In this document: positions 1-6,614 of the stretch, one piece after another
Numbering within the stretch: position 1 is the first letter of the stretch
Layout of the letters: every line of letters begins with the position of its first letter
Assembly: GCA_045612925.1 (NCBI GenBank)
Contig: JAZKZX010000019.1
Location: 1-47,448, forward strand
Source: UBA1189 sp045612925
GTDB taxonomy: Bacteria > Bacteroidota > Bacteroidia > Bacteroidales > Bacteroidaceae
DNA: 47,448 nucleotides
Reading direction: 5' to 3'
Made by a program: the position numbers and the translations under genes
The notes under the pieces: generated by a model
Told to the model about the DNA's origin: nothing
Seen by the model: only the letters and a program-made list of their open reading frames with translations
Databases searched by the model: none

Positions 1-735
1 GCCCTCGAGGCAGGTGACACCACCGTGATTGCCCCCTCCATGTGCTACGCCTATGCCGCCATGCGCGAAGGCTGTCCCTTCGTGATGGGCGCCCCCAACC
101 TCTGCGTAGATATGCCCGCCATGTGGCAGCTCGCTGAAGAGTGCCAAGTGCCCATTGCTGGCAAGGACTTCAAGAGCGGACAGACGATGATGAAAACCGT
201 GCTCGCGCCCGCCTTCTTCACCCGTCAGCTCGGCGTACACGGATGGTTCTCAACCAATATTTTGGGTAATCGTGACGGCATCGTGCTCGACAATCCCGAG
301 AACTTTGAAACCAAGCGCCGCAGTAAGATGAGCGCCGTAGAGAACATCCTCGATGCCGATGTATACCCCGAGCTATACAGCGACATCTACCACAAGGTAC
401 GCATCAACTACTACCCTCCTCGTGGCGACGAGAAAGAAGCATGGGACAATATCGACCTCTTCGGCTGGATGGGCTACCCCATGACCATTAAAGTCAACTT
501 CCTCTGCCGCGACTCCATCCTAGCCGCTCCCTTGGCACTCGACCTCGTGCTCTTCTCTGACATAGCTCTGCGTGCAGGCTTGTGGGGCATACAGGATTGG
601 ATGTCGTTCTACTGCAAGGCTCCGATGCACAAGGATGGCGAGAAGCCCGTGCACGACCTCTTCAAGCAGTTTGCCATGCTCAAGAACAAGATTCGCGAGC
701 TCGGCGGATATGAAGCTGACCAGGAACTCGACTAA
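1..735 (+). CDS. ino1: Inositol-3-phosphate synthase (C-terminal part, 5' end outside window)
   Basis: The last 244 codons of myo-inositol-1-phosphate synthase, which converts glucose 6-phosphate to inositol 3-phosphate with NAD. The reading frame is open from base 1, so the start lies upstream. Family hallmarks are the stretch ending in KDFKSGQTMMK, the STNILGNRDG segment that binds substrate and NAD, the SKMSAVENIL segment, and KVRINYYPPRGD. In Bacteroidetes this enzyme supplies inositol for phosphatidylinositol and inositol sphingolipids (known for the lineage). A strong terminator follows at once, so any partner genes lie upstream. The family assignment is firm; the lipid role is inferred. 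Confidence 0.95.
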   Translation, partial: ALEAGDTTVIAPSMCYAYAAMREGCPFVMGAPNLCVDMPAMWQLAEECQVPIAGKDFKSGQTMMKTVLAPAFFTRQLGVHGWFSTNILGNRDGIVLDNPENFETKRRSKMSAVENILDADVYPELYSDIYHKVRINYYPPRGDEKEAWDNIDLFGWMGYPMTIKVNFLCRDSILAAPLALDLVLFSDIALRAGLWGIQDWMSFYCKAPMHKDGEKPVHDLFKQFAMLKNKIRELGGYEADQELD

Positions 736-760
736 TAATACTTATTAAAAATAGAAGAGA

Positions 761-798
761 AAAAACGGGGTGTTCCTTTAGAGCATTCCGTTTTTTTT
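761..798 (+). terminator. Rho-independent terminator after ino1
   Basis: An 11-bp stem (ACGGGGTGTTC with GAGCATTCCGT, three G-U pairs) closes a 5-nt loop and is followed by eight T. It separates ino1 from the sigma factor operon. Confidence 0.9.
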
Positions 799-813
799 AC
801 TTGTCCCAAAAAG

Positions 814-844
814 TTGCGCAAGCGAAAGAATAAGCGTACCTTTG
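814..844 (+). promoter_or_regulatory. Bacteroidetes-type promoter of the ECF sigma operon
   Basis: TTG at 814-816 and TACCTTTG at 837-844 with a 20-nt spacer match the Bacteroidetes -33/-7 pattern (TTTG, TAnnTTTG). The start codon of the sigma factor is 32 nt downstream of the -7 box. The box is the housekeeping type, so autoregulation by the ECF factor is not evident here. Confidence 0.75.
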
Positions 845-876
845 CATGATAGAATAACAACAAATACGCACACTCC

Positions 877-1419
877 ATGAGCCTCATTGCCGACGAAGAG
901 ACCCTGATAGAACAGTTGCGCGACACCACGCAACGCCACGCCGCCTTCTCTACACTCGTGAAGGCATATAGCGAGACGCTCTATTGGCACATACGCCGCA
1001 TGGTACTCTCGCACGACGACGCCAACGATATCTTGCAAAACACCTTCATCAAGGCATGGACAGGCATCGACGGATTCCTCGGCAATGCCAAGATACTCAC
1101 ATGGCTCTATCGCATAGCTACCAACGAGACACTCACCTTCATCGAGAAGAATAGCCGTGCCGTATTCGAAGACATCGACGAGCGTACCACAAGCATAGAA
1201 GCTGACGAATGGTTTGACGGCGATCACCTGGAGGCACAACTGCAAGCAGCCATACAAACCCTACCACCCAAGCAACGCATGGTATTCAACATGAAATACT
1301 ATGAGGAGATGAAATACGAAGAGATGTCATCTATCCTCGGCACCAGTGTGGGAGCACTGAAGGCATCGTATCACCTTGCCGTAAAGAAAATAAGCGAATA
1401 TTTCGACAAAGCGAATTAA
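877..1419 (+). CDS. ECF-type RNA polymerase sigma factor
   Basis: A 180-residue sigma-70 family protein of the extracytoplasmic-function group. It has only region 2 (about residues 20-90, with the core-binding DANDILQNTFIKAW segment) and region 4 (about 125-175, with LPPKQRMVFNMKYYEEM and the helix-turn-helix SSILGTSVGALKASYHLA). It should direct RNA polymerase to a small regulon. It is first in a run of four same-strand genes: a one-helix membrane protein (52 nt gap), a periplasmic LTXXQ-like protein (15 nt) and a radical SAM enzyme (overlapping). That order suggests control by an anti-sigma/sensor pair. Target genes and signal are unknown. Confidence 0.93.
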   Translation: MSLIADEETLIEQLRDTTQRHAAFSTLVKAYSETLYWHIRRMVLSHDDANDILQNTFIKAWTGIDGFLGNAKILTWLYRIATNETLTFIEKNSRAVFEDIDERTTSIEADEWFDGDHLEAQLQAAIQTLPPKQRMVFNMKYYEEMKYEEMSSILGTSVGALKASYHLAVKKISEYFDKAN

Positions 1420-1471
1420 ACCATCTACCCCGAGTAGAGTCAATAGAGTACAAAGCCATTATATTGCGATT

Positions 1472-1837
1472 ATGAAAGACGAACAGAAACTGGTGCAACG
1501 ATGCGGCAAGAAGCAACCCTTCACCACACCCGAGGGATACTTTGAGCAGTTTCACGAAAAGCTTATGAGCAGCTTACCCGAGGTAACACCCGCGGAGACA
1601 CCTCGCATACAGGTAAGCCTCATGACACGCATCAAGCCATGGCTCTACATGGCAGCCATGTTTGTAGGCATCATCTTCATGGTACAGGCTATCATGTATG
1701 TACAGGATACCCACCTCACTGACAACTATGCCGACGCCGAGGATATCTACACTGAAGAGATTGACCATTTCATGTCTTCATCCCTCTATAATGAATATGT
1801 ATTGTACTCTTACTTGACAACCAACGATTACGAATAA
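1472..1837 (+). CDS. Single-pass membrane protein, putative short anti-sigma factor
   Basis: A 121-residue protein. The N-terminal 55 residues are predicted cytoplasmic and carry a PFTTPEGYFEQF segment of a type common in Bacteroidetes proteins encoded beside ECF sigma genes. One transmembrane helix spans about 56-77 (WLYMAAMFVGIIFMVQAIMYV region), followed by an acidic 44-residue outer part. There is no zinc-binding HxxxCxxC anti-sigma motif. Its position between the sigma gene and a Spy-like protein, with the short cytoplasmic tail, resembles CnrY-type anti-sigma factors. The coding assignment is solid; the anti-sigma role is inferred from context and topology only. Confidence 0.8.
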   Translation: MKDEQKLVQRCGKKQPFTTPEGYFEQFHEKLMSSLPEVTPAETPRIQVSLMTRIKPWLYMAAMFVGIIFMVQAIMYVQDTHLTDNYADAEDIYTEEIDHFMSSSLYNEYVLYSYLTTNDYE

Positions 1838-1852
1838 AAAAAACTTAAGACT

Positions 1853-2353
1853 ATGAGACAATTCCTAACCAGCCTACTCGTATGCCTCGTGTGCTTCACC
1901 GGCATGGCACAAGAACAGAGCCAACGTCCCCAACGCCCTCGCATGACCCCCGAAGAGTATCAGGCCAAGCAGAAAGAATTTATCACCAAGCATGCCGAGC
2001 TTACCGAGGAGGAAAGCGCAGCATTCTTCCCCCTATACTTCGAACTGCAAAACAAGAAGCATGAGGCCAACCGCAGCGTATGGAAACAGGCACGAGCCGT
2101 AGCCCCCAACGAACGCACCGAAGAGGAGTACATCGCCATGATTGAAGCCCTCGCCGATGTGAAGATTACCTGCGCACAACTCGAGAAAGACTACCTACAA
2201 CACTTCAAGGAGATACTGCCCGCCAAGAAACTCATGCGCGTACAGATGGCAGAGGAGCGCTACCAGCGCGAACTGCTTAGAGGTATGCAACAGGGGCACA
2301 GACCCGCTCCTGGACATGGGCACGGCAAACGACAAGAAACTACCCGCCCATGA
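1853..2353 (+). CDS. Periplasmic LTXXQ/Spy-like protein, putative sensor
   Basis: A 166-residue exported protein with signal peptide (cleavage near MAQ-E, residue 20). The mature part is helical and charged: LTEEESAAFFPLYFEL (about 50-65) and ILPAKKLMRVQMAEERYQRELL (about 120-143) match the layout of Spy/CpxP and LTXXQ-motif proteins, which form an all-helical cradle that binds unfolded proteins or metal. A His-rich tail (five His between about 148 and 161) follows and might bind metal. It starts 15 nt after the membrane protein, and its stop codon overlaps the start of the radical SAM gene. A sensor role in the ECF trio is an inference. Confidence 0.8.
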   Translation: MRQFLTSLLVCLVCFTGMAQEQSQRPQRPRMTPEEYQAKQKEFITKHAELTEEESAAFFPLYFELQNKKHEANRSVWKQARAVAPNERTEEEYIAMIEALADVKITCAQLEKDYLQHFKEILPAKKLMRVQMAEERYQRELLRGMQQGHRPAPGHGHGKRQETTRP

Positions 2354-3606
2354 GACGAGACATGCTACACTTTGCCGATGCGCAAAAGTTGACACGCCCC
2401 ACGGCCTTTACCACCATGATAAAGCCTGTGGGGTCGTTGTGTAATCTCGACTGCGACTACTGCTACTACCTCGGTAAAGCCGACCTCTACGGAGGGCACC
2501 AGCCCAAGATGAGCGATGAGCTACTGGAACGCTACATCAGCCAATACATCGAAGCGGTGCAGGTACCTACCGTCACCTTCTGCTGGCATGGAGGAGAGCC
2601 TCTGCTGGCAGGTATCGACTTCTACGAAAAGGCCGTGGCACTGCAAAACAAGTATCGAGGTACCAAGCAGATAGAGAACTCGCTGCAAACCAATGGCATA
2701 CTTGTAAACCCCGATTGGTGCGACTTCTTCCGCGAAAACAACTTCCTCATCGGGCTCTCACTCGATGGGCCCAAAGAGATACACGACGCCTACCGCCACG
2801 ACCGCGGAGGACATCCCACCTTTGACCGCGTGATGAGGGCACTTGAGATGATGGCTGTCAGTGGCGTAGAGTACAATACCTTGAGCACCATCAACAACCG
2901 CTGTGCTGGACAGGGAAAACGGGTGTACCAGTTTATGCGCTCGGTGAGCAAATACATGCAATTCCTCCCCGTAGTGGAGAAGACTCTCCCTACATCGTCG
3001 GGCAGAGCCCCAATCGTGCCACCCCACACGGAGGGAGCCGTGATAGCTCCTTGGAGCATCACTCCAAAGGCCTTCGGCAAGTTCATGTGCGACATCTTCG
3101 ACGAGTGGGTCATCAATGATGTGGGCGAACGCTTCGTGCAGCTCTTCGACATCACCCTGGCGCAATGGTGCGGCGTACAACCCTCGCTATGTGCCTTCTG
3201 CCCCACCTGCGGAGACGGACTCGTAGTAGAACACAATGGCGATGTATACATGTGTGACCACTTCGTATACCCCGAATACCGATTGGGTAACATCGGTGTG
3301 GAGCATCTTGCCGACATGCAACGCAAGCCAGAACTATTCCGTTTCGGCATAGAGAAACGCAATAGCCTGCCTACCGACTGTCGCAAGTGCGAATTTCTCT
3401 TTGCTTGCCGAGGCGAATGCCCCAAGCACCGCTTTGCCACCACACGCAGCGGAGAAAAGGGACTCAACACATTGTGCGAAGGATACAAGCATTTCTTTGA
3501 ATATACCACACCCTATATGCAACAGATGAGACGACTCCTCGAGCAAGGATTGGAGGCGTCGCACATCATACCCTGGGCACGCCAGAGACGCGGATTTGCA
3601 GGATAA
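2350..3606 (+). CDS. Anaerobic sulfatase-maturating enzyme (radical SAM/SPASM)
   Basis: A 418-residue radical SAM protein closely resembling the Bacteroides anSME/ChuR type. It oxidises the active-site Cys or Ser of sulfatases to formylglycine without oxygen. The radical SAM cluster motif is CNLDCDYC (Cys31, 35, 38). Further marks are TFCWHGGEPLL, LQTNG and LSLDGPKEIHDAYR. The C-terminal SPASM part has the expected Cys spread, with CAFCPTCGDG, YMCDHFVYPEYRLGNI and CRKCEFLFACRGECPKHRF binding two auxiliary 4Fe-4S clusters. The ATGA overlap with the preceding gene indicates translational coupling; ATG at 2362 is an alternative start. No sulfatase gene lies in the window. Confidence 0.93.
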   Translation: MRRDMLHFADAQKLTRPTAFTTMIKPVGSLCNLDCDYCYYLGKADLYGGHQPKMSDELLERYISQYIEAVQVPTVTFCWHGGEPLLAGIDFYEKAVALQNKYRGTKQIENSLQTNGILVNPDWCDFFRENNFLIGLSLDGPKEIHDAYRHDRGGHPTFDRVMRALEMMAVSGVEYNTLSTINNRCAGQGKRVYQFMRSVSKYMQFLPVVEKTLPTSSGRAPIVPPHTEGAVIAPWSITPKAFGKFMCDIFDEWVINDVGERFVQLFDITLAQWCGVQPSLCAFCPTCGDGLVVEHNGDVYMCDHFVYPEYRLGNIGVEHLADMQRKPELFRFGIEKRNSLPTDCRKCEFLFACRGECPKHRFATTRSGEKGLNTLCEGYKHFFEYTTPYMQQMRRLLEQGLEASHIIPWARQRRGFAG

Positions 3607-3617
3607 GACACGACATT

Positions 3618-3713
3618 ATGCTACGTAAAACAGACCAATACCGCAACGACTATCGCAACCTCATCACCCTGACAGTGCCTATAATCAGAGGACAGCAGGG
3701 GGGGGCTTCGTGA
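3618..3713 (+). pseudogene. N-terminal remnant of a MATE efflux transporter
   Basis: An ATG 11 nt after the anSME stop opens a 31-codon frame reading YRNDYRNLITLTVPIIRGQQG. This matches the N-terminus and first helix of MATE transporters, which typically read 'YR..YR.LI.LxVPIIIGQLG'. The frame runs into eight G (3698-3705) and stops at TGA. No reading frame of the following 100 nt continues a transporter; the exonuclease promoter begins about 30 nt later. It looks like a gene cut down by a large deletion, leaving only the start. The match is from memory of the family, on a short segment. Confidence 0.5.
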
Positions 3714-3739
3714 ATGGTTAACTCAAAGAAACTTTAGCC

Positions 3740-3802
3740 CGCAGAGAAAAAAATATTCAAGCAAAATTGATATTATTTTGATTGCTTATTCGTACCTTTG
3801 TG
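3740..3802 (+). repeat. Dispersed promoter-bearing repeat, copy 1 (promoter of the exonuclease gene)
   Basis: The stretch has the order GAGAAAAA, ATATTCAAG, TTGATATTATT, GCTTATTCGTACCTTTG. It is shared, with differences in the middle, with two copies at 24173-24226 and 24255-24310. The -7 box TACCTTTG is at 3793-3800 and the TTG of the -33 box at 3767-3769. It lies 24 nt before the exonuclease start codon. Confidence 0.75.
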
Positions 3803-3823
3803 TGAATTTGAAAAGATACAACA

Positions 3824-4585
3824 ATGAAACTTAATCTTAAGAATCCTATAGTATTCTTTGACCTCGAAACTACGGGAGTAAATATCAGCACTGACCGCAT
3901 CGTAGAAATCTCATACCTTAAGGTATACCCCAATGGCGATGAGCTATCGCGCACCCGCCGCATCAACCCCGAGATGCATATCCCCAAAGAGGCATCAGAA
4001 GTACATGGCATCTATGATGAAGATGTAAAGGACAGCCCCACCTTCAAGCAGGTGGCCAAGGAGATTGCAGCCGACTTTGAGGGTGCCGATATCGCGGGCT
4101 TCAACTCAAACCGCTTTGATGTGCCTCTGCTTGCCGAGGAGTTTCTCCGTGCTGGAGTGGATATCGACATGACGCGCCGCAAGTTTGTAGATGTGCAAGT
4201 CATCTTCCACAAGATGGAGCAGCGCACACTCGTGGCAGCCATGAAGTTTTACTGTGGTAAGGATCTCACCGATGCACATAGCGCTGAAGCTGACACGCGT
4301 GCCACCTACGAAGTGCTCAAAGCACAGCTCGACCGCTATCCCGAGCTACAAAATGATGTGGCAGCACTGGCAGAGTTCTCATCGCACACCAACAATGTTG
4401 ACTTTGCCGGACGCATCATCTACAACGAACAGGGGGTAGAGGTGTTCAACTTCGGCAAATACAAAGGTATACCCGTGGTAGAGGTACTACGCCGCGACCC
4501 TGGCTACTATAGCTGGATACTTCAAGGCGACTTCACGCTCAATACAAAACAAGTGCTCACACGCATCAAGTTAGGAATGAAATGA
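3824..4585 (+). CDS. 3'-5' exonuclease, DnaQ-like DEDDh family
   Basis: A 253-residue exonuclease of the DNA polymerase III epsilon type. Exo I is FFDLETTG (Asp13, Glu15), a VHGI segment is near residue 65, Exo II is FNSNRFDVPLL (about 95-105) and Exo III is HSAEADT (His152, Asp157), so all catalytic DEDDh residues are present. The C-terminal 60 residues (FNFGKYKGIPVVEVLRRDPGYYSWIL) match the small domain seen in exodeoxyribonuclease X-like proteins. It probably trims 3' ends in repair or serves as a separate proofreading subunit. Its stop overlaps the start of coaBC (ATGA), so the two form an operon from the promoter at 3767-3800. Confidence 0.9.
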   Translation: MKLNLKNPIVFFDLETTGVNISTDRIVEISYLKVYPNGDELSRTRRINPEMHIPKEASEVHGIYDEDVKDSPTFKQVAKEIAADFEGADIAGFNSNRFDVPLLAEEFLRAGVDIDMTRRKFVDVQVIFHKMEQRTLVAAMKFYCGKDLTDAHSAEADTRATYEVLKAQLDRYPELQNDVAALAEFSSHTNNVDFAGRIIYNEQGVEVFNFGKYKGIPVVEVLRRDPGYYSWILQGDFTLNTKQVLTRIKLGMK

Positions 4586-5778
4586 GTCTACAAGGAAAGA
4601 AAATCGTATTAGGCATCACTGGAAGCATTGCCGCCTACAAAGCCGCAGTGCTCATACGCCTACTCATAAAGAAGGGTGCCGAGGTGCAAGTAGTCATCAC
4701 CCCTGCCGGCAAGGAGTTTATCACTCCCATCACACTATCGGCGCTTACGAGCAAACCTGTCATCAGTGAGTTTTTTGCCCAGCGCGACGGCTCGTGGCAT
4801 AGCCATGTAGCATTAGGACAATGGGCCGATGCCATGCTCATCGCACCCGCCACAGCCTCAACAATTGGCAAGATGGCTCATGGTATTGCCGACAACATGC
4901 TCATCACCACCTACCTGTCTATGAAAGCGCCCGTATTTGTGGCACCGGCAATGGACCTCGACATGTTTGCCCACCCCTCAACAACGGCCAATCTGAATAC
5001 GCTGCGAAGCTATGGGAACCATATCATCGAGCCCACCGAAGGCGAATTGGCAAGCCATCTCGTAGGCAAAGGACGCATGGAAGAGCCAGAGAATATTGCC
5101 GAATACCTGGAACGCTACTTTGCCCAAGCAGGAGAACTGGCAGGCAAGAAGATTGTCATCACAGCAGGTCCGACCTACGAAAAGATTGATCCCGTACGAT
5201 TTATCGGCAACTACTCATCCGGCAAGATGGGCTTTGCCCTTGCCGAGGAGTGTGCCTCACGCGGAGCCGAGGTTACTCTTGTTGCTGGCCCCGTGCAGAT
5301 AAAGACGACACATCCTAACATTTGCCGCATAGACGTGGAATCATGCACAGAGATGTACGAAGCCACTACCCAGGCGTTCGAAGATGCTCACGCAGCCATT
5401 CTCTGCGCAGCCGTGGCAGACTTCACCCCCGAAATGACTGCTGACACCAAGATAAAGCGCGAAGGGGATGACCTCGTATTGCGACTCAAGCCTACACACG
5501 ACATCGCCGCTGCACTGGGACGCATGAAACAGCCACATCAGCGACTTGTCGGGTTTGCCCTCGAGACGAATAACGAAGTGGCTCATGCACAAGATAAGCT
5601 GCAACGAAAGAAACTCGACTTCATCGTACTCAACTCGCTCAACGATACTGGAGCAGGGTTCCGCCACGACACCAACAAAATAACCATCATTTCAGCTACA
5701 GAGAATAAAGAATACCCCCTAAAGTCGAAAAGTGAGGTGGCCAAAGATATCATTGATGAATTGGTTAGCCGAATTTGA
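4582..5778 (+). CDS. coaBC: Bifunctional phosphopantothenoylcysteine decarboxylase/phosphopantothenate-cysteine ligase
   Basis: A 398-residue CoaBC of usual length, carrying two consecutive steps of coenzyme A synthesis. The N-terminal flavoprotein decarboxylase (about 1-185) has GITGSIAAYKA and the catalytic His in SHVALGQWAD. The C-terminal ligase (about 190-398) has ITAGPTYEKIDPVRFIGNYSSGKMG and the AAVADF segment. The substrate motif reads PAMDLDM, where E. coli Dfp has PAMN; I believe Asp here is usual in Bacteroidetes but cannot verify it. The gene overlaps the exonuclease gene by 4 nt. The next pathway-related gene, coaX, is 20 kb away. Confidence 0.96.
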   Translation: MSLQGKKIVLGITGSIAAYKAAVLIRLLIKKGAEVQVVITPAGKEFITPITLSALTSKPVISEFFAQRDGSWHSHVALGQWADAMLIAPATASTIGKMAHGIADNMLITTYLSMKAPVFVAPAMDLDMFAHPSTTANLNTLRSYGNHIIEPTEGELASHLVGKGRMEEPENIAEYLERYFAQAGELAGKKIVITAGPTYEKIDPVRFIGNYSSGKMGFALAEECASRGAEVTLVAGPVQIKTTHPNICRIDVESCTEMYEATTQAFEDAHAAILCAAVADFTPEMTADTKIKREGDDLVLRLKPTHDIAAALGRMKQPHQRLVGFALETNNEVAHAQDKLQRKKLDFIVLNSLNDTGAGFRHDTNKITIISATENKEYPLKSKSEVAKDIIDELVSRI

Positions 5779-5826
5779 CCTCCGCTTTTTAACCCATCAC
5801 ATCAGTGCTTATTAAATAAATATCCT

Positions 5827-5834
5827 TATCTTTG
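5827..5834 (+). promoter_or_regulatory. -7 box before the DUF4468 gene
   Basis: TATCTTTG fits TAnnTTTG and lies 25 nt before the ATG at 5859. No clear -33 TTTG was seen at the usual distance. The box argues against an in-frame TTG at 5832 as start, since that codon lies inside it. Confidence 0.6.
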
Positions 5835-5858
5835 CGAGTAAATAAAAGTATAGACAGT

Positions 5859-6419
5859 ATGAAAAAATTATTTTTTACAATATGCGCAAGCCTAAGTCTC
5901 ATTGCTGGCATGGCACAAGTAGAAAGTCGCTACGACAAAGGTAATGTATCGGTAGTGAATGGCCGAGTACTTTTCCAAGAGACCATCTCCACCTCATTGG
6001 GCGAAGCTGAAAGCTATGAGCGTATCAATGAGTGGGCACAACAACGCTTCAACAAGCCCAATGTCATTATATCAAAGTTTACATCAGAGGACGAAACCAA
6101 CCATACCCTCAACCTTACGGCAGAGGAGTACGTCGTATTTACAAACCGATTCTTCGTGCTCGACCGTACACGCATCAACTACTGGTTAGAGATACAGTGT
6201 GGAGAAGGAGACGCTACCATCAAGATGACACGCATCAACTACTGGTATGACGAGGAGCGCGAAGAGGGCATCAAGTTCAGCGCAGAGGAGTTCATCACCG
6301 ACGAGGAAGCATTCAACAAGAAAGGCAAACTGCTCAAGGATCAAGGCAAATTCCGTAAAGGTACCATTGACTTCTTTGACCGCATCGTGAAAGAGATGAC
6401 TGAAGTATTGAACAAGTAA
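5859..6419 (+). CDS. Exported DUF4468-type protein
   Basis: A 186-residue protein with a signal peptide (MKKLFFTICASLSLIAGMAQ). The mature sequence, with VNGRVLFQETI, repeated RINYW strands and a C-terminal FFDRIVKEM helix, fits the DUF4468 family of Bacteroidetes, thought to have a TBP-like fold; function unknown. I chose the ATG at 5859 because the upstream TTG lies inside the -7 box and the signal peptide begins cleanly here. A 19-nt direct repeat at 6168-6186 and 6228-6246 encodes the two TRINYW strands exactly 20 codons apart. Confidence 0.85.
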   Translation: MKKLFFTICASLSLIAGMAQVESRYDKGNVSVVNGRVLFQETISTSLGEAESYERINEWAQQRFNKPNVIISKFTSEDETNHTLNLTAEEYVVFTNRFFVLDRTRINYWLEIQCGEGDATIKMTRINYWYDEEREEGIKFSAEEFITDEEAFNKKGKLLKDQGKFRKGTIDFFDRIVKEMTEVLNK

Positions 6420-6434
6420 TCACTCCACACCTCT

Positions 6435-6605
6435 ATGAAACGCAACGAACTGCGCAACCTTCTCAATAGCCTTTTCCTCATAGGTTTCCTCGTAGCACTG
6501 ATTCTCTATATCAGTATCCCCGAAGACCGCACTGCCTTCCTCGCAGTATGCGGAGTTTCTATGGCCATAAAGGTTGCCGAATACATTGTGCGCTACTTTA
6601 GGTAA
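6435..6605 (+). CDS. Small membrane protein, 56 residues
   Basis: A short frame between the DUF4468 and porin genes. It begins MKRNELRNLLNSLFLIGF and encodes two hydrophobic helices (about 11-28 and 34-48) separated by SIPEDRT, ending AEYIVRYFR. The positively charged N-terminus suggests an inner-membrane protein with both ends in the cytoplasm. It starts 15 nt after the DUF4468 stop and ends 9 nt before the porin start, which supports a real gene in a tight array. I do not recognise a named family. Confidence 0.7.
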   Translation: MKRNELRNLLNSLFLIGFLVALILYISIPEDRTAFLAVCGVSMAIKVAEYIVRYFR

Positions 6606-6614
6606 TATCCGCCC

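Noticed and set aside
2790..3509. A 239-codon minus-strand frame opposite anSME
   Set aside because: It is antisense to a clear radical SAM gene and has no domain of its own.
3698..3705. G8 tract as a phase-variation switch
   Set aside because: No frame downstream continues a protein, so slippage would not restore a gene; it is better seen as part of a remnant.
5832..5858. TTG start for the DUF4468 gene, adding nine residues before the signal peptide
   Set aside because: The TTG is part of the -7 box TATCTTTG, and the ATG at 5859 opens a clean signal peptide.
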